64,000 bases of DNA from Cololabis saira (Eukaryota > Chordata > Actinopteri > Beloniformes > Belonidae): NCBI RefSeq assembly GCF_033807715.1, contig NC_084599.1, positions 6,004,125 through 6,068,124 of the forward strand. The letters run 5' to 3'. Every line of letters starts with the position of its first letter. The stretch's first letter is position 1. The notes beneath the pieces were generated by a model. It had not been told where the DNA came from. It saw only the letters and a program-made list of their open reading frames with translations, and did no database searches. A program made the translations under genes and the position numbers. Positions 1 through 16,136 of the stretch are shown in pieces.

Positions 1-676
1 CAAAAAGTGAAAGAAACACATTTAGTTCATAGATATAGGATGTTGTAATGTGACTAGATATTTAATTGAAAATAAATGAGCTAATATGTGGGGAGACACA
101 ACTGCACGCAAGTTGGTCAGTAAAAGGTTGTCTTTATGGATGTTTGCTGATATTTTTATCCTCCACCGGCTACAGTCACTAATCCAATAAAACGAGCGTG
201 AGGGTGCACGAGACCAAATCTCTGCGACAACATGCAGCCGCAGGTGCTTCTGCTGTTAATCCAGCCCAGATTAAAGTCACAGTGATGATTTAATGAGAGA
301 AGGAGGAACAATGGGGGTTAAGCAGGTTTACTGGGTGGGAGGGAAGTGTGTGTGTGTGTTACCTGGGGGGTTACCTGGTGGGCACTTTCAGAAAGTTTCA
401 CCATGTAAAATAACAATTTAACTTGACAAAATTTTGAAGAAGTTTCCATCCTGTTTGTGTGTCGGACACTTTTCTCACAGTTCTGCATCATTCACTTTTT
501 AATATATTTTCAGTATCCACATCGTTATTAGGAAAACTGACACTTGCAGATAAATGACAGTTCATGAAATTAATAACCCAAGGTATTTTGTGTGAAGAAA
601 GAACATACGTGATATTTGTGATACACAGAAGGATATGATCAAATAGGATGACTGTGAAAAAGACAAAAAACTAAAA
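1..676. other. No gene recognised
   Basis: I see no supported coding exon, RNA gene or known repeat here. There is a short (GT)n run near 347-358. The open frames are short and carry no recognisable domain. Confidence 0.5.
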
Positions 677-1148
677 GTGTCATGGTTGGTCCTCCAGCCT
701 TCAGTGGTTTTCCACTCCCCTCTCTCCTGCTCACTCCATCTGCCAGCCACGCCCACCTCGTCAGCCACGCCCACCTCATTAGCCACGCCCACCTCTTTAC
801 TCACTCCCTTCACCTGCTCTCCCAGCTGCAGCCCCTCAGCAATCAAGACAGCCTAAAAGCTCCTCACTCCTGCACTCTCACTGCCAGATCGTCACTCTGT
901 TTGGAGATGCAAGACCCTCCAGCATTCCCTGTCTTGACTTCCCGTTGCCGACCCTGCCTCTTCCTGGATCCTGCCTTGTCTCCTGCTCTCCTTTGCCTGA
1001 CCTTGTCTTCCGAACTTGACACTGATTGCTGCCTGATCCTTGTCTTGCATTCCTGCCTGCTCTTCGTCCCTGTTGAGGGTAATGAAGCAAACCAGACAAA
1101 CTACCACCGTGTGCTCCGTGTGCTGCATTTTGGGTCCAAAATTTCACA
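677..1148 (+). mobile_element. Solo-LTR-like fragment
   Basis: The segment opens with TGTCATGGTTGG and closes with a CA. Its last ~75 bases (from about 1066, containing GTTGAGGGTAATGAAGC) match the end of another remnant at 12605-12680, including the GCAAAC, ACAAACTAC and GTGTGCTGCATTTTGGGTCC blocks. TG...CA ends and a shared 3' end suggest an LTR. A short 18-bp tandem repeat (GCCACGCCCACCTC core, about four units) lies at 746-812. I found no convincing 5-bp target duplication, so the 5' boundary is uncertain. The 230-residue open frame crossing it has no known domain. Confidence 0.5.
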
Positions 1149-1596
1149 GAAACAAATTAGAGGGGGGGCATTACATTTTTTCGGGGGGGCATACTTTTTC
1201 AACTTACATTTTATCTGCCTCAGGCTGCACAGTGGCTCCGTGGCATCTCCTACAGTATTGTCAAATCATTTTCTCTCAATAAAACGGGCAGTTCATCCCA
1301 AAATATATAAAAAAAAACAATACAGTAGTGTAGTGCTGTCCATTTATTCCACTCAAAGTCAAACATTTATGTAACAAAGAACAGCAACGGGGGCTGTGGC
1401 GTACACAGAACAGCACCATACAGCTTCACTTCTAATAGAAACATAAGCACTGATGTCACTGGAGTAACACTGGAGTAAACATTCATGCTAGGGCAGGTAG
1501 CTACAGCAGCAAGGGAGCACAAGGAGCAAAACAAAGCAGTGTGACCCTTCTGCCTGCAAGTAATATTAATTTGGTTTAACCAAGATGTAACCACTT
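1149..1596. other. Downstream flank of hAT transposase, no gene
   Basis: This contains two G-rich stretches (1160s and 1180s) and AT-rich sequence. It is probably the 3' part of the hAT element that follows on the minus strand, but I could not identify the terminal inverted repeat. Confidence 0.3.
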
Positions 1597-4032
1597 TTAG
1601 TAGAGTGGCAGGCGACGTTTGTGGACTGTGTGAAACCTTCTAAAAACTTTGTCCTTCCACTCATTCCTAAATTTCCGAGTCAAGTCCTTCTCAAATGCCA
1701 ACTGGATGAGGTTGGCCTTGCGTTGATGAAGCATAGATAGGCGATGCTCTGTGAAGACATTCTTAAGAGTGGAAAAAGAATTTTCACAGGATGCGGTGCT
1801 GGCTCCAAAAGTCAGTCCATGTTTCAACGCTGTGAAGACGGTGGGCATTGCTTCCAGCGGCCTCTGGAACTGTTTCAGAATCTGTAAGGATTGATAAATA
1901 AGGTTGAAATCAATATTATTATAACCCAGATAACAATACACAGTACATAAAAATGTATGCAACATGTTGAACAGTCAAATAAATGCTCATCTCATTGAAC
2001 CAAATCATGTTAGGTGTTTTGTGTTTGACTGCTTGCTTAAAAGGTCCCAAATGACCATACCATGACCAGAGGTGGAATACTTCAGCTTCAAAAAGTAAAA
2101 GTCCTGCTATGTATTTGTTCTGCACATTCACTAAAACAGTTGATTGTAGCTCTTCAGCCAGGTAGATGAGCTAATTAGTGAACTCACCTGGTTGTAGTGA
2201 ATGGGCAGAACAAATACATGGTAGGACTTTTACTCTGTGAAGCTGGAGTTGTCCACCTCTGGCCATGACAATATAGACCATTTAATCATTTTAAAAGGGG
2301 CCTTGTAGGTTTTTGAGATTTTTGAATACAATAAAAACAATACTGAACTTTCACCTAGCCTAAATCACCTGTTTCATTGTCCACTTTGCCTCATCCGGTG
2401 GAGAAGACTCTTTCATTTGTGTCCTGAGGAAGTTGCGAGCCACCTCGAATTCAGAGTCCACAGCAGGCATCTTGGTCAGGTCAAGTAAAGGCTTCACCTT
2501 GGTGACGTCCAAGAATGTGGCTTGTGCAGGATCCAGGGCATTGAGTGCCTCCATCAGGTCACAATTATGTTTCCCGAATCGATTTTTCATTTCCCCACAT
2601 ACTGAGTCAATACAACTATAATAAATCCTACGTAGCTCTGTTTCATCATTGCGATCTACACATGTGCTGATTTCCTCATAGTCAGCAAAGGCAGAGTTTT
2701 GTTTGCGTCTTCTCTTTGATGGCCTTGTTGTGTCACAGTGCGTGAGGATTGCCTGGAATTCTGTCTCAGTGCGGATATTCTCAAGACAGGTGCATGCACT
2801 GCTGATGAGCTGCAAACCTAGAAGAAAATACAAAACCCCTTATTGTTACTGTACAGAATACAACAAAATTTACAGTGCAGCACTCTTATTTTCATTCATC
2901 TTTTTTAACATGTTTTTCAATCATCATGAAGCAATGGGTGCATGTAATTTTTCTATTTTCACTTTTTACCATGTTTAATGTTCATTGTGAAGCACTTGGT
3001 GCATGTAACTCTTTGTTGCAAAGCGTTTTGAGCTGCATTTCTTGTATGAAAGGTTCTATGCAAATAAAGTGTATTATTATATACAATGTAATTTTGCTCA
3101 GAAGTAGGTATTAGGTATATTTATTGCACTGTCTAGATTAAAAATAAATATAATCTTCCTTCACCTGTAACCAGATCCATATCTTCAGACTGCAACATCT
3201 TATTTGGGGGGTCAAGATATGCAAGGATCTTGTGCACCATCTCAGCAATGAACTTAAAGCTGGGCTGAGACATGCTCTGCCACAATCCTGTTGCTTCAAT
3301 TCGCAGATCTGCTCCAAATGTCCGGTTGCTGGTGATCTCTTGGAACAGTGTGGATAGGTCATCAAAGGATTTCAGAATGACTGACACTGCAGAAAAGATA
3401 AAATACATAATTAATATATTCAGGTGGGGGAGTCATTCACACAGTACGCTGTTGCAAACATACGGCATCATCATTATTTATTTATTTAATTGGATCCTTG
3501 GATCCATAATTGGATTGGATTATCAGCTTAATCAGTCCTAATCAACATACCTGTTGCAAAATGTCCACTCCAACGTTGATCCAAAAAGCGCTTGAGTGTC
3601 TCTCCTTTGTAGAGAATGGCAACAGTTGGTCTTCTGTAGAACTTGTACAGCATGTTACACACACTGAAGAAGTCCATCACAGCCTTTTCAACTGCCAGGG
3701 CATGGGTGACCACCAAATGCAGCTGATGGTTCGAACAGTGGACATATGGTATCTCTCTGTCCAGTTTTTCCTGCAGTAGCTTCTGTACCCCTCCATGTTT
3801 ACCCGACATGAGGGAAGCACCATCATATACCTGACTGATGATTTTGTCAGGGCTCAGGCCAGCTGTGGTCAGTTCTCCTAGGATGGTGTGTGTTTACTCC
3901 AGTGTGGCTTTTGACTTCGGTGCTTACGTTTGTAGTAGATGTGGAGCTGTATGGTGCTACTTCCTGCTCGCTCCCGTCCGCACCGTCACTTGTAATTTTC
4001 TGTGTCTTCTTAAAAAATGTTCGGATATCCAT
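1597..4032 (-). pseudogene. hAT-family transposase (ZMYM1-like), spliced, internally deleted
   Basis: This is a minus-strand transposase-derived gene. Likely pieces are an N-terminal exon starting at ATG 4032 (MDIRTFFKKTQK), a segment ending at 3551, then 3386-3165, 2817-2369 and 1881-1597 (stop TAA). The last four junctions have GT/AG sites that I can read directly. The N-terminus and the segment with YDGASLMSGKHGGVQ and VHCSNHQLHLVV resemble ZMYM1-like hAT proteins. The last exon has the hAT dimerisation signature SCENSFSTLKNVFTEHRLSM. Around 3840-3900 the frame changes, and the expected TTF zinc finger and first catalytic region are missing, so this copy looks internally deleted and not functional. 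The exons after the break have no internal stop. Host domestication is possible but unsupported. Confidence 0.75.
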
Positions 4033-4088
4033 TTTTAATGGCGACTGCTGATGACCACGACTGTTTACTCTGCTCTCAGTGACGCAGT

Positions 4089-4123
4089 GACGCAGTGACC
4101 TGTGAGTCACAGGTCACTGCGTC
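4089..4123. repeat. Perfect 17-bp-arm palindrome
   Basis: Arms 4089-4105 and 4107-4123 are perfect inverted copies around one central base; the core is GCAGTGACCTGTGA. It lies just upstream of the hAT N-terminal exon, so it may be subterminal DNA of that element. Confidence 0.85.
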
Positions 4124-4127
4124 TCCT

Positions 4128-4198
4128 TAAGCCAATGACCGATAGAGGGGGGCGGGTCACAGGCTGTGACCCGCCCCCCTCTATCGGCCATTGGCTTA
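4128..4198. repeat. 35-bp-arm palindrome, GC-rich
   Basis: Arms 4128-4162 and 4164-4198 are complementary at 34 of 35 positions, with one central base. The arms include a GGGGGGCGGGTCACAG block. It could fold into a long hairpin or cruciform. It is adjacent to the 4089-4123 palindrome and between the hAT gene and the LINE. Confidence 0.9.
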
Positions 4199-4443
4199 CA
4201 CGTTGCCTTCGTTCGTTGATTGCATTGGTTGGATTGTATGATTGACAAATTGAGATAGATAGGATTAATAAAAGATGGCTACTCCGGTCCGGCTTAGCTT
4301 TACATGGGGTGAGACGTAATTAGCGGAGCTCCTGCAGAGTTAATTTTAATTCAGCATTTATTGGCACTTTTTGTATCACTCCCACGGCTTTGGTTTTAAC
4401 CAACCTATTTTCAACGCGGTTACTTCGACGACTTACCACGGAA

Positions 4444-5375
4444 ATGCCTCCAAAGTCCGTCAAAGCGGGGAATAACCCTCCAGCTAACCCGCGGCCTGCT
4501 GCTCATGCCGTCTCCTCGCCCCGCGGTGATTCCCCTCCTCCGGAGAGCACCTGCGCTGCGCAGGTTCCAGCTGCGGAGTTCAGCCGGCTTAAAACCGAAC
4601 TTCTCTCCGCTCTTCGCAATGATGTTGCGGCTGTATTTAGGTCAGAGCTTCAGCAAGCACTGAACGAGAATTTAACGTCCATTAAGTCCGAGCTGCTTTC
4701 CCTTAAAGCTGATCTTTCTGGCAGTATTTCCTCCATGAAGGCGGACGTCGCGGGTCTCGCAGCCACGGTCGCTGGGATCGAGCTCTCGCTCTCAAGCTGC
4801 TCAGATGACATCGTTGCTCTCCAGAAAAAAGTTGATCACTTGTCGAAAGAATATGTGAGGCTGGAGGACAGATGCGAGGATTTGGAGTCAAGGTCCCGTC
4901 GGCAGAACCTACGGATTATTGGCGTCCCGGAGGAGGATCCTGACTCTTCATCTGCAGCCGGCGTTTCCAGGCTCCTGGCGGAAGCCTTCTCCCTCGACGC
5001 AGAGCCGGCGGTGGACAGAGCCCACCGCACCCTCATGCCGAGACCGAAGACCGGGGAGCGGCCCGCGCAATAGTGGCAAGGCTCCATTATTACACCGACT
5101 GCGCTGACATCCTGAGAAAGGCGAGAGAGCGGCAGCGGATAAAAGTCCGGGGTATGAGCATCTCCGTGTTCCCGGATCACACAGCCAAGACAGCGCGGGC
5201 GCGCGCTGCCTTTAATGACGTGCGCCGTCAGCTGCGGGAGATTGAAGGAGTCCGGTATGGATTGCTGTATCCAGCCCGGCTGCGTGTAACCCATGATGGC
5301 CAGCAGCGTGACTTCACGTCGCCAGATGAAGCCCTGGCATTCATCAGGAAAATAAAAAAAGTGACTACCAGCTAA
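4444..5375 (+). pseudogene. LINE ORF1 protein, one frameshift
   Basis: The first frame runs from ATG 4444 (MPPKSVKAGNNPP) to about 5070, and the next frame continues from about 5070 to the stop at 5375. Low-complexity Pro/Ala residues start the protein. A heptad-like region with SELLSLKADLSGSISSMKAD and repeated L/V spacing then suggests a coiled coil. RLEDRCEDLESRSRRQNLRI begins the RNA-binding region, followed by the C-terminal domain (ILRKARERQRIKVRG, DFTSPDEALAFIRKI). L1 ORF1 proteins form trimers and chaperone the element RNA. The frame change near 5060-5073 breaks this copy. I chose 4444 over upstream in-frame codons because it is the first ATG of the conserved frame. Confidence 0.85.
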
Positions 5376-5405
5376 TTTTCTGGGACGATTTATCCAGCTT
5401 GCTGT

Positions 5406-5511
5406 CCATGCGGGACTCTGGCCCGGGGTGAGTGACTGAGTCAATTCAGAAAATGGGACTTTATGTCGTAATTTTTTTAAATTTTTTTTTAATTTTTTTT
5501 TTTTAATTTTT

Positions 5512-5554
<43 letters not shown>

Positions 5555-5909
5555 TTAATTTTTTTTTTTTTCTCTCTTCTAACTATCAATGGGAACAACA
5601 CCGTTTAAAATTGAAGGCCTAATCATTTCTCTGGTATGATGCCTTGATTAGAAAATATGCACACACCCCTGTCTTTGCTTAAATTGTGTGCATGTATGTG
5701 CGTGTCTGTGTGGGTGTGCGAGTGCATATATGTATATATCATTGTTCTATAGGCCAAAGATCTCCTTAATTTTAATTAACGTTTGTTGTTACCCTGACAA
5801 GACAGCGATCGTCAGAATGGCTCAGATTGTTGGTTTCATATGCCTCCATGCGGGACTCTGGCCCGGGTTGAGTGACTGAGTCAATTCAGAAAATGGGACT
5901 TTATGTCGT

Positions 5910-5947
<38 letters not shown>

Positions 5948-6227
5948 ATTTTTTTTTTTTTTTTTTCTCTCTTCTAACTATCAATGGGAACAGCACCGTT
6001 TAAAATTGAAGGCCTAATCATTTCTCTGGTATGATGACTTGATTAGAAAATATGCACACACCCCTGTCTTTGCTTAAATTGTGTGCATGTGTGGGTGTGC
6101 GAGTACATATATGTATATATCATTGTTCTATAGGCCAAAGATCTCCTTAATTTAATTAACGTTTGTTGTTACCCTGACAAGACAGCATTCGTCAGAATGG
6201 CTCAGATTGTTGGTTTCATATGCCTCA
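5406..6227 (+). repeat. Tandem duplication in the LINE inter-ORF region
   Basis: Two copies, roughly 5406-5845 and 5846-6227, share the start CCATGCGGGACTCTGGCCCG, a T-rich tract, then blocks such as CCTAATCATTTCTCTGGTATG and the end GTTGGTTTCATATGCCTC. They differ in poly-T length, a few substitutions and a small deletion in the second copy. This is non-coding spacer of the LINE. Confidence 0.88.
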
Positions 6228-6548
6228 TATTTTATTTTATTTATTTTTTTTAAGGTTTTAACTCTGCAGGAGCTCATTTTGTTTTCGTTTTTGTATCTAG
6301 CTTTACAGTCGAAAGCATCTCCTTTCGAGAATGGCTTCCTTTGAAGCCAGCACGGCTGTTTCCATCGTTTGGGGATGGGATCATCTAATGTGCGTTGGGT
6401 GGGTGGGCGGGGGTTATGGGATGTTGGCTTTTTGTCTCTGTAGTTATGTATATACTCCTGAGTTTTGTTTGTTTTGGTTTTCCCTTTTACCTTTTTTCCT
6501 TATATCTCCTCTGGTGGTGGGTGAGTCGGTCTTATTTTCTCTCAGAGA

Positions 6549-11382
<4,834 letters not shown>

Positions 11383-11657
11383 CCCCCCCCCCTCCCTTAA
11401 TTTTCTTTTCATCTCCTTAATTTGTTTTTTTTTTTATGTTTTATTTATTTCCAGTTTCATTTCTTGCTCATCTGTTTATTTATTTTTTAACGCTACAGAG
11501 AGTTCCTTTGTTAGGTTTTGTGTGTTTAAAAAAAAAAAAAAAAAAGGAGACAATGTATAATGCGTCTGTTTGACTACACGTTTCCATGTTTTAAGTGTAT
11601 GTTGTTTCTTATAAAAAGATCAATAAAAAAAAAAAAAAAAAAAAGATGGCTACTCCG

Positions 11658-12690
11658 ACGGAAAAAACAAAACCCAAATAAAATAAACAGAGAAATGTGC
11701 TTTTACTCCAGGGCGGGCACAGCTGACTCCGTGGGCGGGCACGGCCCCCCAATGCCCGCCCATGCCGCCGGGCCTGCTCAGCTCCTGTTCCTGTGGTGGT
11801 CCCGGACGCATCAGCCTCTGTTCCGGCGGTGGTCCCAGACACATCAACCCCTTTTCCTGTTTCTGCGGTGGTCCCTGGCGCATCGGCCCCTGTTCCTGTT
11901 CCGACGTTGGTCCCGGACACATCGACCCCTTTTCCTGTTCCTGTGGTGGTCCCCGGCGCATCGGATCCTGTTCCGGACACACCTCCCATGGTTCCCTGCT
12001 GAGACCCGTGGGCTCGGGCGAGCTCAGCCCTCCGGCCATCGTCCCGCCTCCCACCCGACTCATCATTGGTCGCCCCGCCTGCGCCGTTTCCCCGACAGAC
12101 TGGGTGGAACGCAGAGGGGCGTTCGTTGAGGGGGTACTGGACGCACTTCAGCCGGTGCCGAGGACCCAATGTCCCCCTCAGTCCGTACCTCGTATCCCTA
12201 GTCCCCCAAAGCCGGCCCCTCGTATCCCTAGTCCCCCAAAGCCAGCGCCTCGTATCCCTAGGCCCCCCGAAGCCAGCGCCTCGTATCCCTAGGCCCCCCG
12301 AAGCCAGCGCCTCGTATCCCTAGGCCCCCCAAAGCCGGCCCCTCGTATCCCTAGTCCCCCGAAGCCGGCCCCTCGTATCCCTAGTCCCCCGAAGCTGGCC
12401 CCTCGTATCCCTAGTCCCCCGAAGCCGGCCCCTCGTATCCCTAGTCCCCCGAAGCCGGCCCTTCGTATCCCTAGTCCCCCGAAGCCGGCCCCTCGGGTTC
12501 CCTCTGACCCGTCCGCTCAGTCCCAAGGACGGCCCCCTGACCCGTCAGGTCGTTCGGCCAGGCCCCGAGGACGGCCCCCTGAACTTTGCCTGTGTGTTGG
12601 CCTGGTTCGTCCCTGTTGAGGGTAATAAAGCAAACAAGACAAACTACCTCCGTGTGCTGCATTTGGGTCCAAAACCTCACCCCGTATCAA
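11658..12690 (+). mobile_element. LTR-element remnant with proline-rich tandem coding repeats
   Basis: From about 11765 to 12000 the sequence encodes VPxASxPVPV-like repeats. From about 12183 to 12490 about ten 30-bp units encode PRIPSPPKPA-like decapeptides, and a GRPPD/GRPPE tail follows. The final 75 bases match the end of the LTR-like fragment at 677-1148. The same style of repeats and a similar GRPPERS/GRPPEL tail occur in the minus-strand LTR element at 40536-43205. Frames shift between blocks, so there is no intact protein. It starts right after the LINE target duplication, and its 5' end is missing. Confidence 0.65.
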
Positions 12691-13033
12691 ATAGACCCAA
12701 CACTCTTTTAAAGTGCTCAGGGTGTCACAAGTATAAATCATGGCTGATATGACCGCATTAAAATCTATTTGGATTCTCAATATACTTTCCTTACACAAAT
12801 GTGACGTCATCATTCAGACGTCTCCAAAATAGTGGTTGTCTGACCTAATTGAACTAAATTGAGTTGAACTTCTTCTTTCTTTACGTTCCAGATTTCCTGA
12901 CAAACCATCCACAGAATGTCAGGATGAGCGTCCACCTGTCCTCCACCGTTGCACTAACAACCAGAACACCTCAGGTTTGCTGAAAGCTCTTCTTCACTTG
13001 CTGCACATCCCTAACTGATCACCAGTGATCCCT
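12691..13033. other. No gene recognised
   Basis: Unique-looking sequence between the LTR remnant and the Rex1-like LINE. I found no coding exon. The part near 12900-13030 may belong to the Rex1-like LINE but no protein match is visible. Confidence 0.35.
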
Positions 13034-13247
13034 GTTAACCACATCGTTACATTTGCTGGCAACACAACTGTTGTGGGTCTGAGGTGGAGATGAGTCTGTC
13101 TACAGGCAGGAGGTGCAAAAACTGTTCTTTAAACAACCCGATACTGAATAACACTAGACTTTAAGAACTTATCGCAGACTTTAGGAAAGGCAGCTGAGAG
13201 CCTCCCCGTTTTCATAGATGGAGAAAGTGTTGCAACAGTCTCTCCTG

Positions 13248-14775
13248 AGGGGTATTCCAGGAAGCAGGTTCAACAAACTCTGAGTCTAAACCTGAACTCT
13301 GAGTTGACTTACCCTGAGATCGGAAACTCTGAGTTTTCGGTTCCAGAACAGCGGATATGAGTTAGTTCAATCAACTCTGAGTTTGTTAACCTCGAGTTAA
13401 GCGCGTGCGTGAAGAAAATAAAAAGCCATTATCAATAGAGCCCTGATACAAGGATTCACCATGGCAACCGGCGACAACAAAAGATCCACATACTTTTCTT
13501 TTTTTTTAAACTTTATTTAACATTTCAATTTACAAAATACCTTTGAGGAAACATTAGTTTGCATCTGAAGATCCACATACTTCACGCCACTGGAGTTAGA
13601 AGTGTTAATACGTGCGTATGGCGAGTATGAGAGCATTTTTCGGAAAAAAAACAGCTGCAGCAGCAAAGGAGAGAGAATTGGCGTGGGAGAAAGTTGCTGC
13701 AGTCAATGTGTAAGTTTGAATGCAGCATTCATTTAACATTTAAGCACACTGTCTTATAATATTACAGATGAAAACAGTGCTGGAATGGTATTGAATGGAA
13801 TTTTATTGTCATTTAGATCAGGGGCACATCGGCTTCAGGGGAAAATGTAAATGTTTTTTTTATTTTTTTTATACATTTATGGAATTACTCTGTGTCTATT
13901 TGTATTGATTTATTCTATTACTTAATACATATAAAATAACTACAAATGCATATCAGAAAAACATGATGGATTTCACTAGGTATTATGCCAACACTTGTAA
14001 ACCCTCATATCTTGAAATGTGATGTCCCAGCGTCCCTGAAGACAGTGGTCGCTATCAATCTCTGGTTTTTAGCGCGCTCTGCAGTGTTACTAACTTACAA
14101 AAATGAAAAGGAAGCAGACAACCACGCAATTAAAAAAAAAAGAAAGAAGGCAAGTGATGGTCTAATGTTTCCCCAGCAGCAGAAGATATTAACAAGGCTG
14201 TTATTAACGAGGCTGTTGTTAACGAGGCTGTTAGCCACTGATGGATTAATTACGCAAGTTCATCTTAAGGTAAGATATCAAATCACCCTACCATCTTATA
14301 AATCTGTTTAAGGGAAATATTTGCCTTTTTTTTACTCTCTCTCTTTCTCTCTCTCTCTCTCTGTCCTCTGCTCCCTCCCTCTCCTTTTTGCATTTGGACT
14401 TTAACTGTTTGAAGTTAAACTGGGATGTCCCTGTGTTGCACTGGCATAGTGAATAAAATACGTTGCGTTTGTCAGATACGCTTTTTCTGCTCTCTAACTC
14501 TGCTCTTGCTGTCCGTGGTGCAGAAAACAGATGCGTATTGCGTAAATACCCATTGGCTGAATTGACGCCACTGAGGGAGGAGACGGAGAGAAACTCAGGC
14601 TTTATTGAAGTAAACCTGCTAGCGAGCAGGTTAGCTCGTAACAGGGTCAGTTGCCATAGTAACTGACTCAGAGTTTGCGTTAAATCGCTTTCTGGAACTG
14701 AAAACTCCAGATTTCCCTCATCTCAGGCTTAACAAACTCAGAGTTTTCACAAAACCCGCTTCCTGGAATAACCCT
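13248..14775 (+). mobile_element. PIF/Harbinger-like DNA transposon
   Basis: The ends are inverted: AGGGGTATTCCAGGAAGC at the left and the complement of AGGGTTATTCCAGGAAGC at the right, with ACTCTGAGT blocks farther in. A 3-bp direct repeat CTG (13245-13247 and 14776-14778) flanks it, as expected for Harbinger insertion. It interrupts the Rex1-like LINE cleanly. It contains a decayed Myb/SANT-type exon (13613-13710). No transposase was found, so it is non-autonomous or deleted. A T-rich to A-rich stretch at 13500-13560 and a (CT)n run near 14336-14362 are inside. Confidence 0.78.
13613..13710 (+). pseudogene. Harbinger Myb/SANT-like accessory protein, broken exon
   Basis: Reading YGEYESIFRKK and, after a frameshift in an A run near 13647, TAAAAKERELAWEKVAAVNV gives the pattern of the Myb/SANT-like DNA-binding protein found in Harbinger elements. 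A GTAAGT donor follows at about 13710. The frameshift makes it a pseudogene. Later parts may be near 13985-14311 (KKKRKKASDG), but I could not join them with confidence. Confidence 0.6.
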
Positions 14776-14935
14776 CTGGTCACTACTGGCACTTTCTGAT
14801 GATGCCCGGGAAAGATCATCTGAGGAAAAAGCTGCTGGTGTCCTACAGAGCAACCATCAAGTGCCGATTGTCTTACTGTATTACAGCTTTGTACACAGGA
14901 TGTCCAGGAGGAGGCATAAAAACCTTCAGGGAATC

Positions 14936-15436
14936 CCAGAAATGAATCGGTTGTTCTCTTCAGTCCCTGTAAGAGATTTCAAACAGTCACAGTCTCTCCA
15001 GAGTGTCATTAAACATTGCCTTCACCAGGTCACTATTTGTTTGAACTATTGCTTTCTGGTAGATGTTGCTGATCCATCAAATCCAGAACTACTACATCTT
15101 CTTTTCCAAATGCAGTAATCTCTCTCAAACACAGTTGTAAAACAGTTTCTATTTACTCTAACATGTCACTTTTATTTGGCCTTGATGCATCTCATGGATG
15201 TTACGAAAACTGCTTTTTTCTTTTAGGTTTGAAATTGTACTTATCTCGATGGCTTCCTTGATCCAGCGATGCTGTTTATTGTTTTCGGCACCGGTGACTT
15301 TGGCATTGTCCCAGTCCATGACAGGCTTTTCCTGTTTGCAGGGTCAGTTATGGCTGATTTTTGTTTGGCTGTTTTTTGTTGCTCTTCAGTTTCTTCCAGA
15401 TGTTTCTTTTTTATTATTCTAATGAAACTGGACATT
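14936..15436. other. No gene recognised
   Basis: Some of this may continue the Rex1-like LINE (text after 14936 reads like its tail, with stops). The T-rich part at 15200-15430 has no recognised feature. Confidence 0.35.
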
Positions 15437-15640
15437 GATCCAGACCTGCAGTTCCTCTACTGACCACCAGGTTCTGATCCAGACCTGCAGTTCCTCTACT
15501 GACCACCAGGGTCTGATCCAGACCTGCAGTTCCTCTACTGACCACCAGGGTCTGATCCAGACCTGCAGTTCCTCTACTGACCACCAGGTTCTGTTCCAGA
15601 CCTGCAGTTCCTCTACTGACCACCAGGTTCTGGTCCAACA
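15437..15640. repeat. 39-bp minisatellite, about five copies
   Basis: Units begin GATCCAGACCTGCAGTTCC and continue with TCTACTGACCACCAGG. Copies differ by single bases (GTTCT/GGTCT, GATCC/GTTCC). The units are directly adjacent, with no spacers, so this is not a CRISPR array. Confidence 0.95.
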
Positions 15641-16133
15641 GTGAGTTAATCTCCATGTCCAACTTTACAGCAGAAATAAACATATTTGCAGTCTGGTTCA
15701 ACAAAAAAAAAGTTAGATTTACATCCATGACTGTACCAAGATAAACTTTTATCATTTTATTAGACAACATTATATACAACCATAAGATGCATAATTAGGG
15801 TTTATAGGCGATAGCTTGATTAGAGTTTATAGCTTCAAACATCTACATGTCATTACTTTTATAAAGTTAACAGACCATAATCATTGTTAATATGAAGATT
15901 GCATGGCATTTTGTGCCGTTAACTGTACAAACAGACCATCTAAGAGTGTTGCACTGATGTATTTCAGTAACGCAAGAGCTTGGTAGAGAGGGGGCTCATT
16001 AGCCGCAGCGTCACAGTAAGGTGAGGTAGTAAGTAGTTCATGAACCTCAGAGGAACCTCACATCTCATCAAAATCTTCACATTCACAGTAGTATGCCGCA
16101 TCTTCCTGCACCTTTTCAACATCAACAAATTAC
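15641..16133. other. No gene recognised
   Basis: AT-rich sequence. A block near 15657-15710 (GCAGAAATAAACATA) also appears at 24720-24740 and may be part of a dispersed repeat. I see nothing else. Confidence 0.35.
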
Positions 16134-16136
16134 ACG

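Larger units (their letters stand above)
13034..14935 (+). mobile_element. Rex1-like LINE reverse transcriptase fragment, split by a DNA transposon
   Basis: The left part (13034-13247) contains VNHIVTFAGNTTVVGL, a fish LINE reverse transcriptase motif whose usual FADD is degraded to FAGN, then EVQKL-like and SLPVFIDGESV-like sequence with stops. The right part (14776-14935) continues with RKKLLVSYRATIKCRLSYCI and TALYTGCPGG. The reading matches fish Rex1/jockey-type ORF2 on either side of the inserted Harbinger-like element at 13248-14775. It is dead, with several stops and a lost catalytic Asp pair. Confidence 0.7.

Noticed and set aside
682..1374. 230-aa plus ORF
   Set aside because: It crosses an LTR-like repeat and its flank, and has no recognised domain.
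15437..15640. CRISPR-like or regulatory array
   Set aside because: 39-bp tandem minisatellite with no spacers.
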